64,000 nt of DNA from Saccharopolyspora phatthalungensis. GTDB taxonomy: Bacteria; Actinomycetota; Actinomycetes; Mycobacteriales; Pseudonocardiaceae. Location of the stretch: positions 558,001 through 622,000 of the forward strand of contig NZ_JACHIW010000002.1 in the NCBI RefSeq assembly GCF_014203395.1. Reading direction: 5' to 3'. Positions within the stretch are counted from its first letter, which is position 1. Each line of letters opens with the position of its first letter. The position numbers were made by a program, and so were the translations under genes. A model generated the notes under the pieces. That model made no database searches. It had not been told where the DNA came from and was given only the letters and a program-made list of their open reading frames with translations. This document shows positions 55,629-63,379 of the stretch, piece after piece.

Positions 55629-57422
55629 GTGCGGCCCGGTCAGTTGATCAACGGCCGATACCGGCTGGCGGAGCCGATCGGTTCCGGGGGGAACGGGGTG
55701 GTCTGGCGGGCCGTCGACGAAGAGCTGGATCGCTCGGTCGCGATCAAACGTGCCCTGTCGCCCGACAGCGAGGACAGCGTCGAGCGAATCAGGCGCCTGC
55801 GGCGCGAGGCCAAGATCCTGGCGCAGGCGAACCACCCGAACGTCGTCACGTTGTACGACGTGGCCACCGATGGCCCCGAATGCTGGCTGATCATGGAGCA
55901 TGTCCCGGCACCGGATCTGGGGCGGCACGGCACGCTTCCCCCGGAGCGGGTGGCTCGGCTCGGGGCCCAGCTCGCAGGCGCGCTGGAGGCGGTGCACGCC
56001 AGGGGCATCGTGCATCGCGACATCAAGCCGGGCAACGTGCTCGTCACCGACGACGATCGCGCCAAGCTCGGCGATTTCGGAATCTCACGTGTCGTGCACG
56101 GCGAGGTGACGCTGACCGACACCGGCCTGCTGACGGGGACTCCCGGTTACGTCGCCCCCGAGGTGGCCAACGGCGAGGAGCCCACGAAGGCTTCGGACGT
56201 CTTCTCGCTCGGTGCCACGCTGTTCGCCGCCGTCGAGGGCGTATCGCCGTTTGGAGCGGCCGACAATCCGCTGATCCTGCTGCGCCGAGCGGCTGCCGGT
56301 AACGTCTCCGCGCCATGCCGTGCCGGGATGCTCGCACCGGTGCTGTCCAAGCTGCTGCGCGTTAACCCCGCAAAACGGCCGACAGCCGCCGAAGCCCGGA
56401 AGCTGCTGGAAAACCTCGCCGACAGCACAGCGGCCGGCACCCGCCTGAGCCGCCCATCTCGGCGTCGGCGGTATCGGATGGCCGCGTTGGCCGCCGCAGC
56501 CGTGGCCATGCTGGCGGTCGGTGACTGGCTGGTGTTCGATTTCTCGCTCCGCTCGGCGAACAACGCCGCCCCGGAGCCGCGCGGCCGTCCGGTCGGTCTC
56601 GGCGATCCCCGCACCGCGGATCCCTGCGCCCTCACCGATCCGGCCGCCCTCGGCCGGTTCGGTGAAACCGACCAGGACACCGACTATGGCAACTTCGACC
56701 GCTGCGACGTCATCGTTCAAGCGGGCGGCAGCGAAGTGGACCTCAAGGTGCAATTCGCCAATGCGACGGATGCGGCTCTCCCGGGGCCGGTCGAGCAGGC
56801 GGGCGAGATCGGCATCGTGCGGGAGCCCGCGGCCGGCGATGAATGCGAGCGGACGCTGCTGCTTCCCGACCGCTTCCGGGTCGTGATCAGCGCGAAGCAG
56901 AACGGCGAGGGCGTGGCCGACCTCTGCGGCATCGCCGAAACGGCAACCGCGAGCGCGGTCCGGGTGGCGTCCCTGGGTGAGATTCCGCGTCGGGCGACGC
57001 CGGAGCCCGCATCCCTGATCAACGCGGACGCCTGTGCGGTGCTCGACAACGAGGCGCTCACCCGTTTTCCCGGTGTCGATGCGATCAACCCGCAAATCGG
57101 CTTCGGCGGCTGGACGTGCCGGTGGAGGAGCACCACGAGCCCGCTCTCGCTGGTCGTCCGCTTCGACCGGAACCAGCCGTTGAACGCCGCCGACGGGCGG
57201 CCGATCCGGCTCGCCGGGCACCGGGCCTTCGTCGAACACGATGGCTACGGGGACAAGTCGTGCCAGGTCAGCGTCGTGCACCGGCCCTACTTCGCCCGGG
57301 ACGCGGAGCCGATGGTCGAACTGCTGCTCGTCGTGGTCACCGGCGATCGCCCTCCAGAACAGCTCTGCGGGCTGGCCACCAGCCTCGCCGAGCCCGCCGC
57401 CGCCGGACTTCCGCCGACATGA
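55629..57422 (+). CDS. Receptor-like Ser/Thr protein kinase
   Basis: This 597-residue PknB-type kinase has its catalytic domain at about 10-260: glycine loop GSGGNGVVW, VAIK lysine, HRDIKPGN (Asp131), DFG in LGDFGISR, and APE in YVAPEV. A membrane segment follows near 284-302. The outer part (about 310-590) looks like two copies of a Cys-paired module (DPCALTDPAALGRF...CDV and DACAVLDNEALTRF...CRW), reminiscent of DUF3558-type lipoproteins. It should sense an external ligand and phosphorylate cytoplasmic partners, probably the FHA protein downstream. The GTG at 55629 has GGAGGTGCC. Confidence 0.94.
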   Translation: MRPGQLINGRYRLAEPIGSGGNGVVWRAVDEELDRSVAIKRALSPDSEDSVERIRRLRREAKILAQANHPNVVTLYDVATDGPECWLIMEHVPAPDLGRHGTLPPERVARLGAQLAGALEAVHARGIVHRDIKPGNVLVTDDDRAKLGDFGISRVVHGEVTLTDTGLLTGTPGYVAPEVANGEEPTKASDVFSLGATLFAAVEGVSPFGAADNPLILLRRAAAGNVSAPCRAGMLAPVLSKLLRVNPAKRPTAAEARKLLENLADSTAAGTRLSRPSRRRRYRMAALAAAAVAMLAVGDWLVFDFSLRSANNAAPEPRGRPVGLGDPRTADPCALTDPAALGRFGETDQDTDYGNFDRCDVIVQAGGSEVDLKVQFANATDAALPGPVEQAGEIGIVREPAAGDECERTLLLPDRFRVVISAKQNGEGVADLCGIAETATASAVRVASLGEIPRRATPEPASLINADACAVLDNEALTRFPGVDAINPQIGFGGWTCRWRSTTSPLSLVVRFDRNQPLNAADGRPIRLAGHRAFVEHDGYGDKSCQVSVVHRPYFARDAEPMVELLLVVVTGDRPPEQLCGLATSLAEPAAAGLPPT

Positions 57423-57530
57423 CCACGGCAATGCCCGCCTACGCCCACACACCAGGGCTCGGGAGGGCTCCCGGCCGGGCCTGGCACTCTCGGCGACAAC
57501 GCTGGGAGCGGACGTCTTTCGGGGGTCGAT

Positions 57531-58322
57531 GTGCACGGAAACCTTGAGGTGGCCGGGGGTCGTCCGCTTCCAGCCGGACACGACAGCCTGGCCTTCGGCG
57601 TGCCGACATCGGTGCCGGGCACCATCTACGCCCTCGCGATCGCGGGCGGCATCACGGTCCGGCCGCGGGACGGGCGCACGATCCTGTTCGGTCGCAACCG
57701 GCCGGAAGTGCACGTCTGCATCGGCGAGAACGACCGGCGGATCAGCCGGCACCAGGGCTTGTTGACCTACCGCCACGACAGCTGGTGGGTCGACAACACC
57801 GGTCGGCTGCCGATCCGGCTACCGGGTTCCCGGCTGCTTTTCACCGACGACGAGCCGGTTCCGCTCGCGGCCGGGTATACACCGCTGTTCGTCCGCGGCT
57901 CCAACGAGCGCGAACACCTGCTGGAATTATTCGTGGCGGGGCCGGACGGGCTCCAACCGACGTCGCGACACAACGATCCCACCCAGCCGCCCAAGACCTG
58001 GAAGCTCTCCCCCACCGAGAAGCTCATCCTGATCGTCCTGGCCCAGCGGTACCTGCTGCACGAGGCGCATCCGCAGCCGTTGTCCTGGCGGCAAGCGGCC
58101 CTGCACCTCGCCGAACTGGACCCGGACGCCGGGTGGACGGCCAAGCGGGTCGAGCACGACGTCGTCGCGGTCCGCGCCCGGCTGTCCAAGGACGGCGTGC
58201 CCGGACTCACCCGGGAGGAAGTGGGCGAGCCGGTCGGCAACAGCTTGAACCACAACCTGATCCACGAACTGATGAGCGGCGGCACTCTGGTGCCCCCCGA
58301 CCTGTGCCTGCTGGATCAATGA
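57531..58322 (+). CDS. FHA-domain protein with C-terminal winged-helix-like region
   Basis: This 263-residue protein carries a phosphothreonine-binding FHA domain at about 40-130 (GRNRPEV, ISRHQGLLTY, NTGRLPI). A C-terminal region (150-263; LSPTEKLILIVLAQRYL, WRQAALHLAEL, WTAKRVEHDVVAVRARL) looks like a helix-turn-helix. It lies 108 bases after the kinase gene, so the two form a phosphorelay-like pair: the kinase tail or a partner is phosphorylated and read by FHA. The GTG at 57531 is the best start available. Confidence 0.88.
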   Translation: MHGNLEVAGGRPLPAGHDSLAFGVPTSVPGTIYALAIAGGITVRPRDGRTILFGRNRPEVHVCIGENDRRISRHQGLLTYRHDSWWVDNTGRLPIRLPGSRLLFTDDEPVPLAAGYTPLFVRGSNEREHLLELFVAGPDGLQPTSRHNDPTQPPKTWKLSPTEKLILIVLAQRYLLHEAHPQPLSWRQAALHLAELDPDAGWTAKRVEHDVVAVRARLSKDGVPGLTREEVGEPVGNSLNHNLIHELMSGGTLVPPDLCLLDQ

Positions 58323-58650
58323 CCGGCGGCTGGCCGGCACCCCTGCAAGGCGATCGAGCGCTGGGGCGAGCACGCCTGTCAACGCGCCCGCGGGGGCTCC
58401 GGATCAGCAAATTTAGGTAGGTAAGTCAGTAGTTCTCACGCGGCCAATGTGTGCGACCCTGCGGAGGGTAAATGCCACAACCCCGACACCCCCGACGCTC
58501 GAGGTCGGCATGCCTCCATACAGCCATCATCGAATCGCCCGTTTTGTTCGTTTCGCAAACCAAGCGCCCCGTGCCACCTGCGGTTGCCCACGCACGCGGC
58601 GTCAACGGCTGACGTGCGTCATCGTGCGGCCCGACACCGCACTGCGGCAG
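58323..58650. other. Intergenic stretch after the FHA gene
   Basis: No gene or strong hairpin is visible. The left part (58395-58570) is less GC-rich than its surroundings. The open frame on the plus strand through 58447-58800 has low-complexity sequence and no ribosome site. Confidence 0.4.
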
Positions 58651-58776
58651 TCAGCCCTCGGTCGCTTTCGCGTGCTCGGTCACCCAGGCGCCGACCGCGT
58701 CGCGGACCTCGATGCACTCCTGCGCGAACGCGATGGACCGACGGTAGACCGTTTCCGCCTCGAGGCAGAACGCCAT
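58651..58776 (-). CDS. 41-residue small ORF, unknown function
   Basis: ATG at 58776 follows AGGGGA at an eight-base spacing and opens a frame to TGA at 58651. The product reads as a typical helical protein (AETVYRRSIAFAQECIEV then VGAWVTEHAKATEG) with strong GC at third positions. I recognise no family. It is divergent from the PAS-GGDEF gene, which starts 24 bases away, so its leader overlaps that gene's start. It may be a true small protein or a remnant of a longer one. Confidence 0.45.
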   Translation of the reverse strand: MAFCLEAETVYRRSIAFAQECIEVRDAVGAWVTEHAKATEG

Positions 58777-58799
58777 CAAGACAATCCCCTGGATATCTG

Positions 58800-60197
58800 A
58801 TGCGATCTTCCGAATCCGAGTCGGCCGGCCTCGCCACGCAGTGGAGAACGCTGCTGGATCACGCCGCGGTCCCGATGGCCCTGCTGGACCTGCGCGGCCA
58901 CTTCATGCATGTCAACGACGCGCTCTGCCGGGCGCTGGGGCATGAAGCGGACAGCCTGATCCGCCGCCCGCTGGACGACTTCACCATCGCAGCGAATTCG
59001 GGGCAGGCTCCGGACACTAGTGCCGCCCTGTGCCGACAAGGCGGAATGACCAGGGAGCGGCTCCTCAGGCGATCCAGCGCCGACATCGTCCGCGTGCTCC
59101 AATGCACATCGGTGATCCACGATGCCAACGGCAAGCCGGGCTTCCTCCTCGCGCAGTTCCAGGAGACCACCGATCTTCCGGCATTCAGCGCCCTCTGGCG
59201 CCGCGCGTTCAACAACGCTCCCATCGGCATGGCGTTGCTGGATCTCAACGGACACTGGACCGACATCAACGACGCATGGTGCGACCTGGTCGGCTACAGC
59301 AGGCAGGAAATGGTGGGGATGCGCTATTCCGACATCACCTACGCCCAGGACCAGGAACGCGGGGCTGCGGCGCTCGCCGATCTCGTTTCGGGCAGGGCGA
59401 CCACGGTCAGCTTGAAGAAGCGGTACCGGCACAAGAACGGCCGCCCGATCTGGGTGCTCGTCCGGTCCAGCGTGGTTCCCGGTGCCGACGGCCGCCCGGC
59501 GTACTTGGTCAGCCAATGCGAGGAACTCAGCGAACGATGCGTCTCCGACGCGCAGCTCGCCCACCTGGCGCTGCACGACCCGTTGACGGGCCTGGCGAAC
59601 CGCGCTCTGCTCGCCGATCGCCTGACGCAGGTTCTCACCGAACTCAAGCGGGACGGCGGCGTGGTCGCGGTGCTCGTCGCGGACCTCGACGACCTCAAGC
59701 CGGTCAACGACACACATGGTCACGCCGCCGGCGATCAACTCCTCATCACGGCCGCCGACGAGCTGCTGAACGCGGCGCGCCCGGGCGACACCGTGGCCCG
59801 GGTCGGCGGCGACGAATTCGCCGTCGTCAGCCGGGTGTCCGATGTTCAGGCGGCAACGGAATTCCGGGACCACATCGCCCGGAGTCTCGCGACCGAACGC
59901 GAAACGCCGCACTACCGGCTGAGGGTCCGGGCGAGCGTCGGGCTGGCCACTACCGCCGATCCCACCACGCGACCGGAGGAGCTTCTTCACGACGCCGACC
60001 GCGACATGTACCGGCGCAAGAACGGCGCGCGCGGCACAGGGACGGCATCATCGGCGAACTGCCCGAGCGGTCGGTGCGGGCGAACGGCGTGCGTCGAGCC
60101 CGAGGCACGGACCCCGAAACCGCGCATTTCGCCGAATTCCGCCGGAAACTGTACCGGGACAACACATTTCGAGCCGGCCTCGCAGCACTCCCCGTAG
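58800..60197 (+). CDS. PAS-PAS-GGDEF diguanylate cyclase
   Basis: This protein of 465 residues has two PAS domains (about 12-135 and 140-260) and a GGDEF domain (270-430). GGDEF is intact at 336, with the allosteric I-site RPGD exactly five residues before it, so it should be an active, product-inhibited cyclase. The last 45 or so residues after YRRKNGARGTG are Cys/Ser/Pro-rich and unlike a GGDEF tail; another frame reads more naturally there, so the C-terminus is doubtful. The ATG at 58800 has only a weak ribosome site. Confidence 0.87.
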   Translation: MRSSESESAGLATQWRTLLDHAAVPMALLDLRGHFMHVNDALCRALGHEADSLIRRPLDDFTIAANSGQAPDTSAALCRQGGMTRERLLRRSSADIVRVLQCTSVIHDANGKPGFLLAQFQETTDLPAFSALWRRAFNNAPIGMALLDLNGHWTDINDAWCDLVGYSRQEMVGMRYSDITYAQDQERGAAALADLVSGRATTVSLKKRYRHKNGRPIWVLVRSSVVPGADGRPAYLVSQCEELSERCVSDAQLAHLALHDPLTGLANRALLADRLTQVLTELKRDGGVVAVLVADLDDLKPVNDTHGHAAGDQLLITAADELLNAARPGDTVARVGGDEFAVVSRVSDVQAATEFRDHIARSLATERETPHYRLRVRASVGLATTADPTTRPEELLHDADRDMYRRKNGARGTGTASSANCPSGRCGRTACVEPEARTPKPRISPNSAGNCTGTTHFEPASQHSP

Positions 60198-60209
60198 GGG
60201 CCCCGGCGG

Positions 60210-61715
60210 CTAACGGACAGACGCTGAACTCCCGAACACAGCGATCTCGTCGACGAGGGCGGCCGCGGCCGCGACGTCCGCTGACAACGGGCGGTCCCGG
60301 ACATCTGGATCGAGTACGCGACAGGCTCTCTCGTACACGGCTCGCACCGGCTGTGCCGGGCTAGCGCCGCGCAACCGGTTCGCGCGGACTGCGGCCACGA
60401 GTTCGCAGGCAAGGACGAGCCGATACGCTTCCTCGGCGCGCTGGATCTGCTTGGCCGCCTGGGAAGCGAAGCTCGCGTGCTCTTCGGCCCCTCTAGACAG
60501 CACGATGTGGCCAAGCGTTGCGGGAAACGCCGCCGCACGTAGCTCGGCCAGGGCGGAGCCCACGCCGTATTCGAGCATCATGATTCCCGAACTGCCCGGC
60601 GGGCCGGACGCCAGGAAGGAACGCAGTCCGGTCATCTCGGGTTCGGCGAGCATCGACAACCTCCCCGCCGACAACTGTGCGGTGGAAAGCATCGCCAGCC
60701 TCAACCGGTCCAACGCGAGGGCCAGCCGGGCGGCGTGGAATCCGCCGTGGTGGCGCACTGTTCCGGCCGTGATCAACGGATTCTCGCCGGCGGTGTTGAG
60801 TTCCACGGCCAGGACCGATTCGGCGTCCGCCACCGCCTCCAGCGCGGGGCCGTGCACCTGGGGAAAGCACCGCAGTCCGAACGGGTCCTGAACGCGATGC
60901 CCGCATGCTACGCGGCCGCCGAACCACGTCAGCATTTCCTCAGTGACCCACGATGCACCGATATGCGGATGCGCGGCGTGCACCTCTGGTGCGAACGGCT
61001 CGGTCGAGCCATCGACCGCGAGTAACGTCAGCGCGGCGACCGGAACAGTCGCGTGCAGGAGTCCGCGGACCGCGCCGACCGCAAGGGCCGCCTGGGCGAT
61101 GGTCAGGGCATTGCTGCTGATCAGTGCCAGGGCATCGCCATCGGCCAGGACGACTGGATCCGGAGCTGGGCCGGTACCGGCCCACCTGACCTCTCCCGCG
61201 AGAGCCAGTCCCAGCTCGGCCAGCGGCCCGAGATCACCGGTGCCGACCGCGCCATGCTCGTGGACCTCCGGGTACGCCCCGGCGTTGAGCGCCCGCACGA
61301 TCGCTTCGGCTATGGCGGGTTGCAGGCCCGAGCCGCTGCACAGCACCTGGTTCACCCGCACCGCCAGCATCGCGCGGACGTCCCGCTCGGGCAGCACGTT
61401 CCCGATCCCGCTGGCGTGGCTACGCAGCAGCCGCATCCCGTGCGCCGGCCTCCCCGGCACGGCTTCGGAACGGTTGGCGCCGACACCTGTGGTGCGCCCG
61501 TACACCGGCCGCGTGACCGCCTCCGGCGCGGTCAGCCGACGTTGGTGGAGCCGGTCCAAGCCAGCAGGTGCCACACCGACCGCGACTCGGCGATCCGCGA
61601 TCCGGACGACATCCTCAATGGACAGTGCCGTTCCGTCGAGGAGCACGAGGTCCGCGTGCGCGTTTCCGGTGCGGGCACCGTGCATCGTCGGCACCGCCCC
61701 CTGGATCGCAGTCAT
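60210..61715 (-). CDS. Histidine/aromatic ammonia-lyase family protein with altered MIO motif
   Basis: This 501-residue protein has the histidase/PAL fold (YGRTTGVGANRSEAV, LLRSHASGIG, LNAGAYPEV, SSNALTIAQAALA, NTAGENPLI, SSGIMMLEYGVGSALAEL). In the family an Ala-Ser-Gly loop makes the electrophilic MIO cofactor (VGASGDL). Here the loop is one residue shorter and reads VGTGDL, with Gly158-Thr159-Gly160 in its place. Lyase activity by the usual route is thus uncertain. The ATG at 61715 follows GGAAGGGAGAG. It is last in an operon with the two genes upstream (45-base gap). Confidence 0.88.
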   Translation of the reverse strand: MTAIQGAVPTMHGARTGNAHADLVLLDGTALSIEDVVRIADRRVAVGVAPAGLDRLHQRRLTAPEAVTRPVYGRTTGVGANRSEAVPGRPAHGMRLLRSHASGIGNVLPERDVRAMLAVRVNQVLCSGSGLQPAIAEAIVRALNAGAYPEVHEHGAVGTGDLGPLAELGLALAGEVRWAGTGPAPDPVVLADGDALALISSNALTIAQAALAVGAVRGLLHATVPVAALTLLAVDGSTEPFAPEVHAAHPHIGASWVTEEMLTWFGGRVACGHRVQDPFGLRCFPQVHGPALEAVADAESVLAVELNTAGENPLITAGTVRHHGGFHAARLALALDRLRLAMLSTAQLSAGRLSMLAEPEMTGLRSFLASGPPGSSGIMMLEYGVGSALAELRAAAFPATLGHIVLSRGAEEHASFASQAAKQIQRAEEAYRLVLACELVAAVRANRLRGASPAQPVRAVYERACRVLDPDVRDRPLSADVAAAAALVDEIAVFGSSASVR

Positions 61716-61760
61716 GTCTCTCCCTTCCGCGTGCTCCGCACCCAACGCCATCGAGCAGGC

Positions 61761-62360
61761 TCAAACGAGTGCGGTGTCGTCGATGGGCCGCAGTTCCTCG
61801 GCGTATGACACGGAAACGCGCCTGATCACGCCGCCGGTCACGGCGTACTGCCCCATCCGCCACAGCGGCGGGGAGTAGGCGTGGATCGAGACGCTGTGGC
61901 GCTGCTTGCCGGTGAGCCGGTGGATGTGCTCGGGACCGCAGCCGAACACGAAGCCCGCCGCGACCTCGGTCGCCACGCTCGGCCGGTCCAAGGCCAGGTT
62001 GTGCTCGACGAGCGCGCCCCGGGTCACCGCGACCGCGAACGAGGAGATGTCGTGGTCGTGCCAGCCCGTATCGTTCTCCGGTGTCCAGCACAGCACCCAG
62101 ACGTCGACGTGCGCGTCCCGGTGCAGCGACACGTAATGCCGCTTCTCCTCGCTGAACGCGACGTGGTGCCGCCACAACTCCGGCCGACGCGCCAGCTCCG
62201 CGACCAAGCCACGCAGCTCGTCTTGGTCGAGACAACGGCCGGGCAGCGTCTGGAGCGTGAAACCGCCTGTCACTTCGTGAACTGGATACGCGCGCCGCGC
62301 AGGCACGACATCCTCGACGGGGGCCGCAGACGCGGGAGGGGCAGGGGGTTCGCCGATCAC
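61761..62360 (-). CDS. Cysteine dioxygenase family cupin protein
   Basis: This 199-residue protein matches the type I cysteine dioxygenase / thiol dioxygenase family. The iron ligands appear as WHDHD and EHIHRL, with SVSIHAYSPPL near the end. It should oxidise a thiol such as cysteine or 3-mercaptopropionate to a sulfinate. The GTG at 62360 follows AAGGAGGATTACC and overlaps the stop of the amidohydrolase by four bases (GTGA), so the genes are translationally coupled. Confidence 0.88.
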   Translation of the reverse strand: MIGEPPAPPASAAPVEDVVPARRAYPVHEVTGGFTLQTLPGRCLDQDELRGLVAELARRPELWRHHVAFSEEKRHYVSLHRDAHVDVWVLCWTPENDTGWHDHDISSFAVAVTRGALVEHNLALDRPSVATEVAAGFVFGCGPEHIHRLTGKQRHSVSIHAYSPPLWRMGQYAVTGGVIRRVSVSYAEELRPIDDTALV

Positions 62361-63271
62361 GGTAATCCTCCTTCGAGCAGACGACGCGGATTCGAACAGC
62401 GGATGGCGTGGGAGGCGGCCTCGCCCAGACCCGGCTCGGCCGGCTCGGCGTAAGGCCGGTCGCTGCCGAAAACGAGGGGGTCAATCCCTAGGACCCGGAC
62501 GAGCGCATCCACACCACGCGGCCCGTACGAAGAGGTGTCGACGAAGACGTACGGATCAATGCGGTCGAACACGCCTCCCCTGGCCACCAGGCGCTCGTGC
62601 TGCACGGGCGCCAGGCCGGCCCCGGCGGCGAAACAGATCCGCAACTCCGGCAGCAGCGCGCGGCCCGCGACGTGCCAGGACCACCACGCCGCCTGCAACT
62701 GCGCCACGTAATCGACGACCGGCGGCCACCACCCGGGCAGGCCATTAGCCGGGCACGTCGCCGGGCCCGGGTGCACGAGCACCGGCCGATCGCGCCGTTC
62801 GCACACCGCTAGCAGCGCTGCGATGCGTTCCACATCAGCCGGTTTCCGCATCGCGTCGGCCGGGACCTGCAACCCGACGCATCCCGCGTCGAGCGCGTCC
62901 CGCACCTGTCCCGCGTCGGGCTCCAGCACGTTGGCAGCGGCCCACGCCCGGAACGGCTCCGGCAACGCCAACGCCCCGCGATGCCATGCGTCCAGCAGCG
63001 GTCCCGCTTCGTCCGGTGGCAGCCATTCGATGCCGAGCGGACTGGACAGCGAGACGAGCGCGACCTCCGCCCCGCCACCGGTTTCCCGCGCCGCGCGGTC
63101 GGCCGGCCGGTGGTCGGCCGGGTCCACCTCGAACGGCGATTCGCCCGCCAGATACAGTGTCCAGCCCCGCACCAGCGGCGGATCCGCACGTGCGCGCAAC
63201 GCGTCGACGAACTCCCCGGGCCACAAGTGCTGGTGCACATCGATCACCAAACCAGACACGGCCACACCCAT
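62357..63271 (-). CDS. Amidohydrolase-2 family protein
   Basis: This 304-residue TIM-barrel protein begins with the metal motif DVHQHLW, has HPGP in the middle and a late catalytic Asp in FGSDRPY. It resembles ACMSD-like and lactone-hydrolysing amidohydrolases; the substrate is unknown. The ATG at 63271 lies one base beside the LacI-type operator and has no clear ribosome site, so the message may be nearly leaderless or a GTG a few codons later may be used. It is the first gene of the operon. Confidence 0.87.
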   Translation of the reverse strand: MGVAVSGLVIDVHQHLWPGEFVDALRARADPPLVRGWTLYLAGESPFEVDPADHRPADRAARETGGGAEVALVSLSSPLGIEWLPPDEAGPLLDAWHRGALALPEPFRAWAAANVLEPDAGQVRDALDAGCVGLQVPADAMRKPADVERIAALLAVCERRDRPVLVHPGPATCPANGLPGWWPPVVDYVAQLQAAWWSWHVAGRALLPELRICFAAGAGLAPVQHERLVARGGVFDRIDPYVFVDTSSYGPRGVDALVRVLGIDPLVFGSDRPYAEPAEPGLGEAASHAIRCSNPRRLLEGGLP

Positions 63272-63272
63272 G

Positions 63273-63284
63273 TGAAGCGCTTCA
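63273..63284. promoter_or_regulatory. LacI-type operator, primary
   Basis: TGAAGCGCTTCA is a perfect 12-base palindrome that fits the LacI/GalR operator form (TGWAANCGNTTNCA-like with central CG). It sits one base from the amidohydrolase start, so binding would block transcription or translation of that operon. Confidence 0.75.
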
Positions 63285-63298
63285 GTGAACGGATTCAG

Positions 63299-63310
63299 TG
63301 AAACGTATCA
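63299..63310. promoter_or_regulatory. LacI-type operator, secondary
   Basis: TGAAACGTATCA is a 10 of 12 palindrome with the same central CG, 26 bases centre-to-centre from the primary site. Together they could control both the operon and the divergent regulator. Confidence 0.55.
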
Positions 63311-63379
63311 GCGCTCGCGCGGTCAAGAGCCGAACATGCCCATCCGCTGCTCCGCGCGGCCACGCGCTAGGCTTTTCGA

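Noticed and set aside
58447..58800. Plus-strand 117-codon frame before the diguanylate cyclase
   Set aside because: No ribosome site, low-complexity start, and an opposite-strand frame in the same place looks more protein-like.
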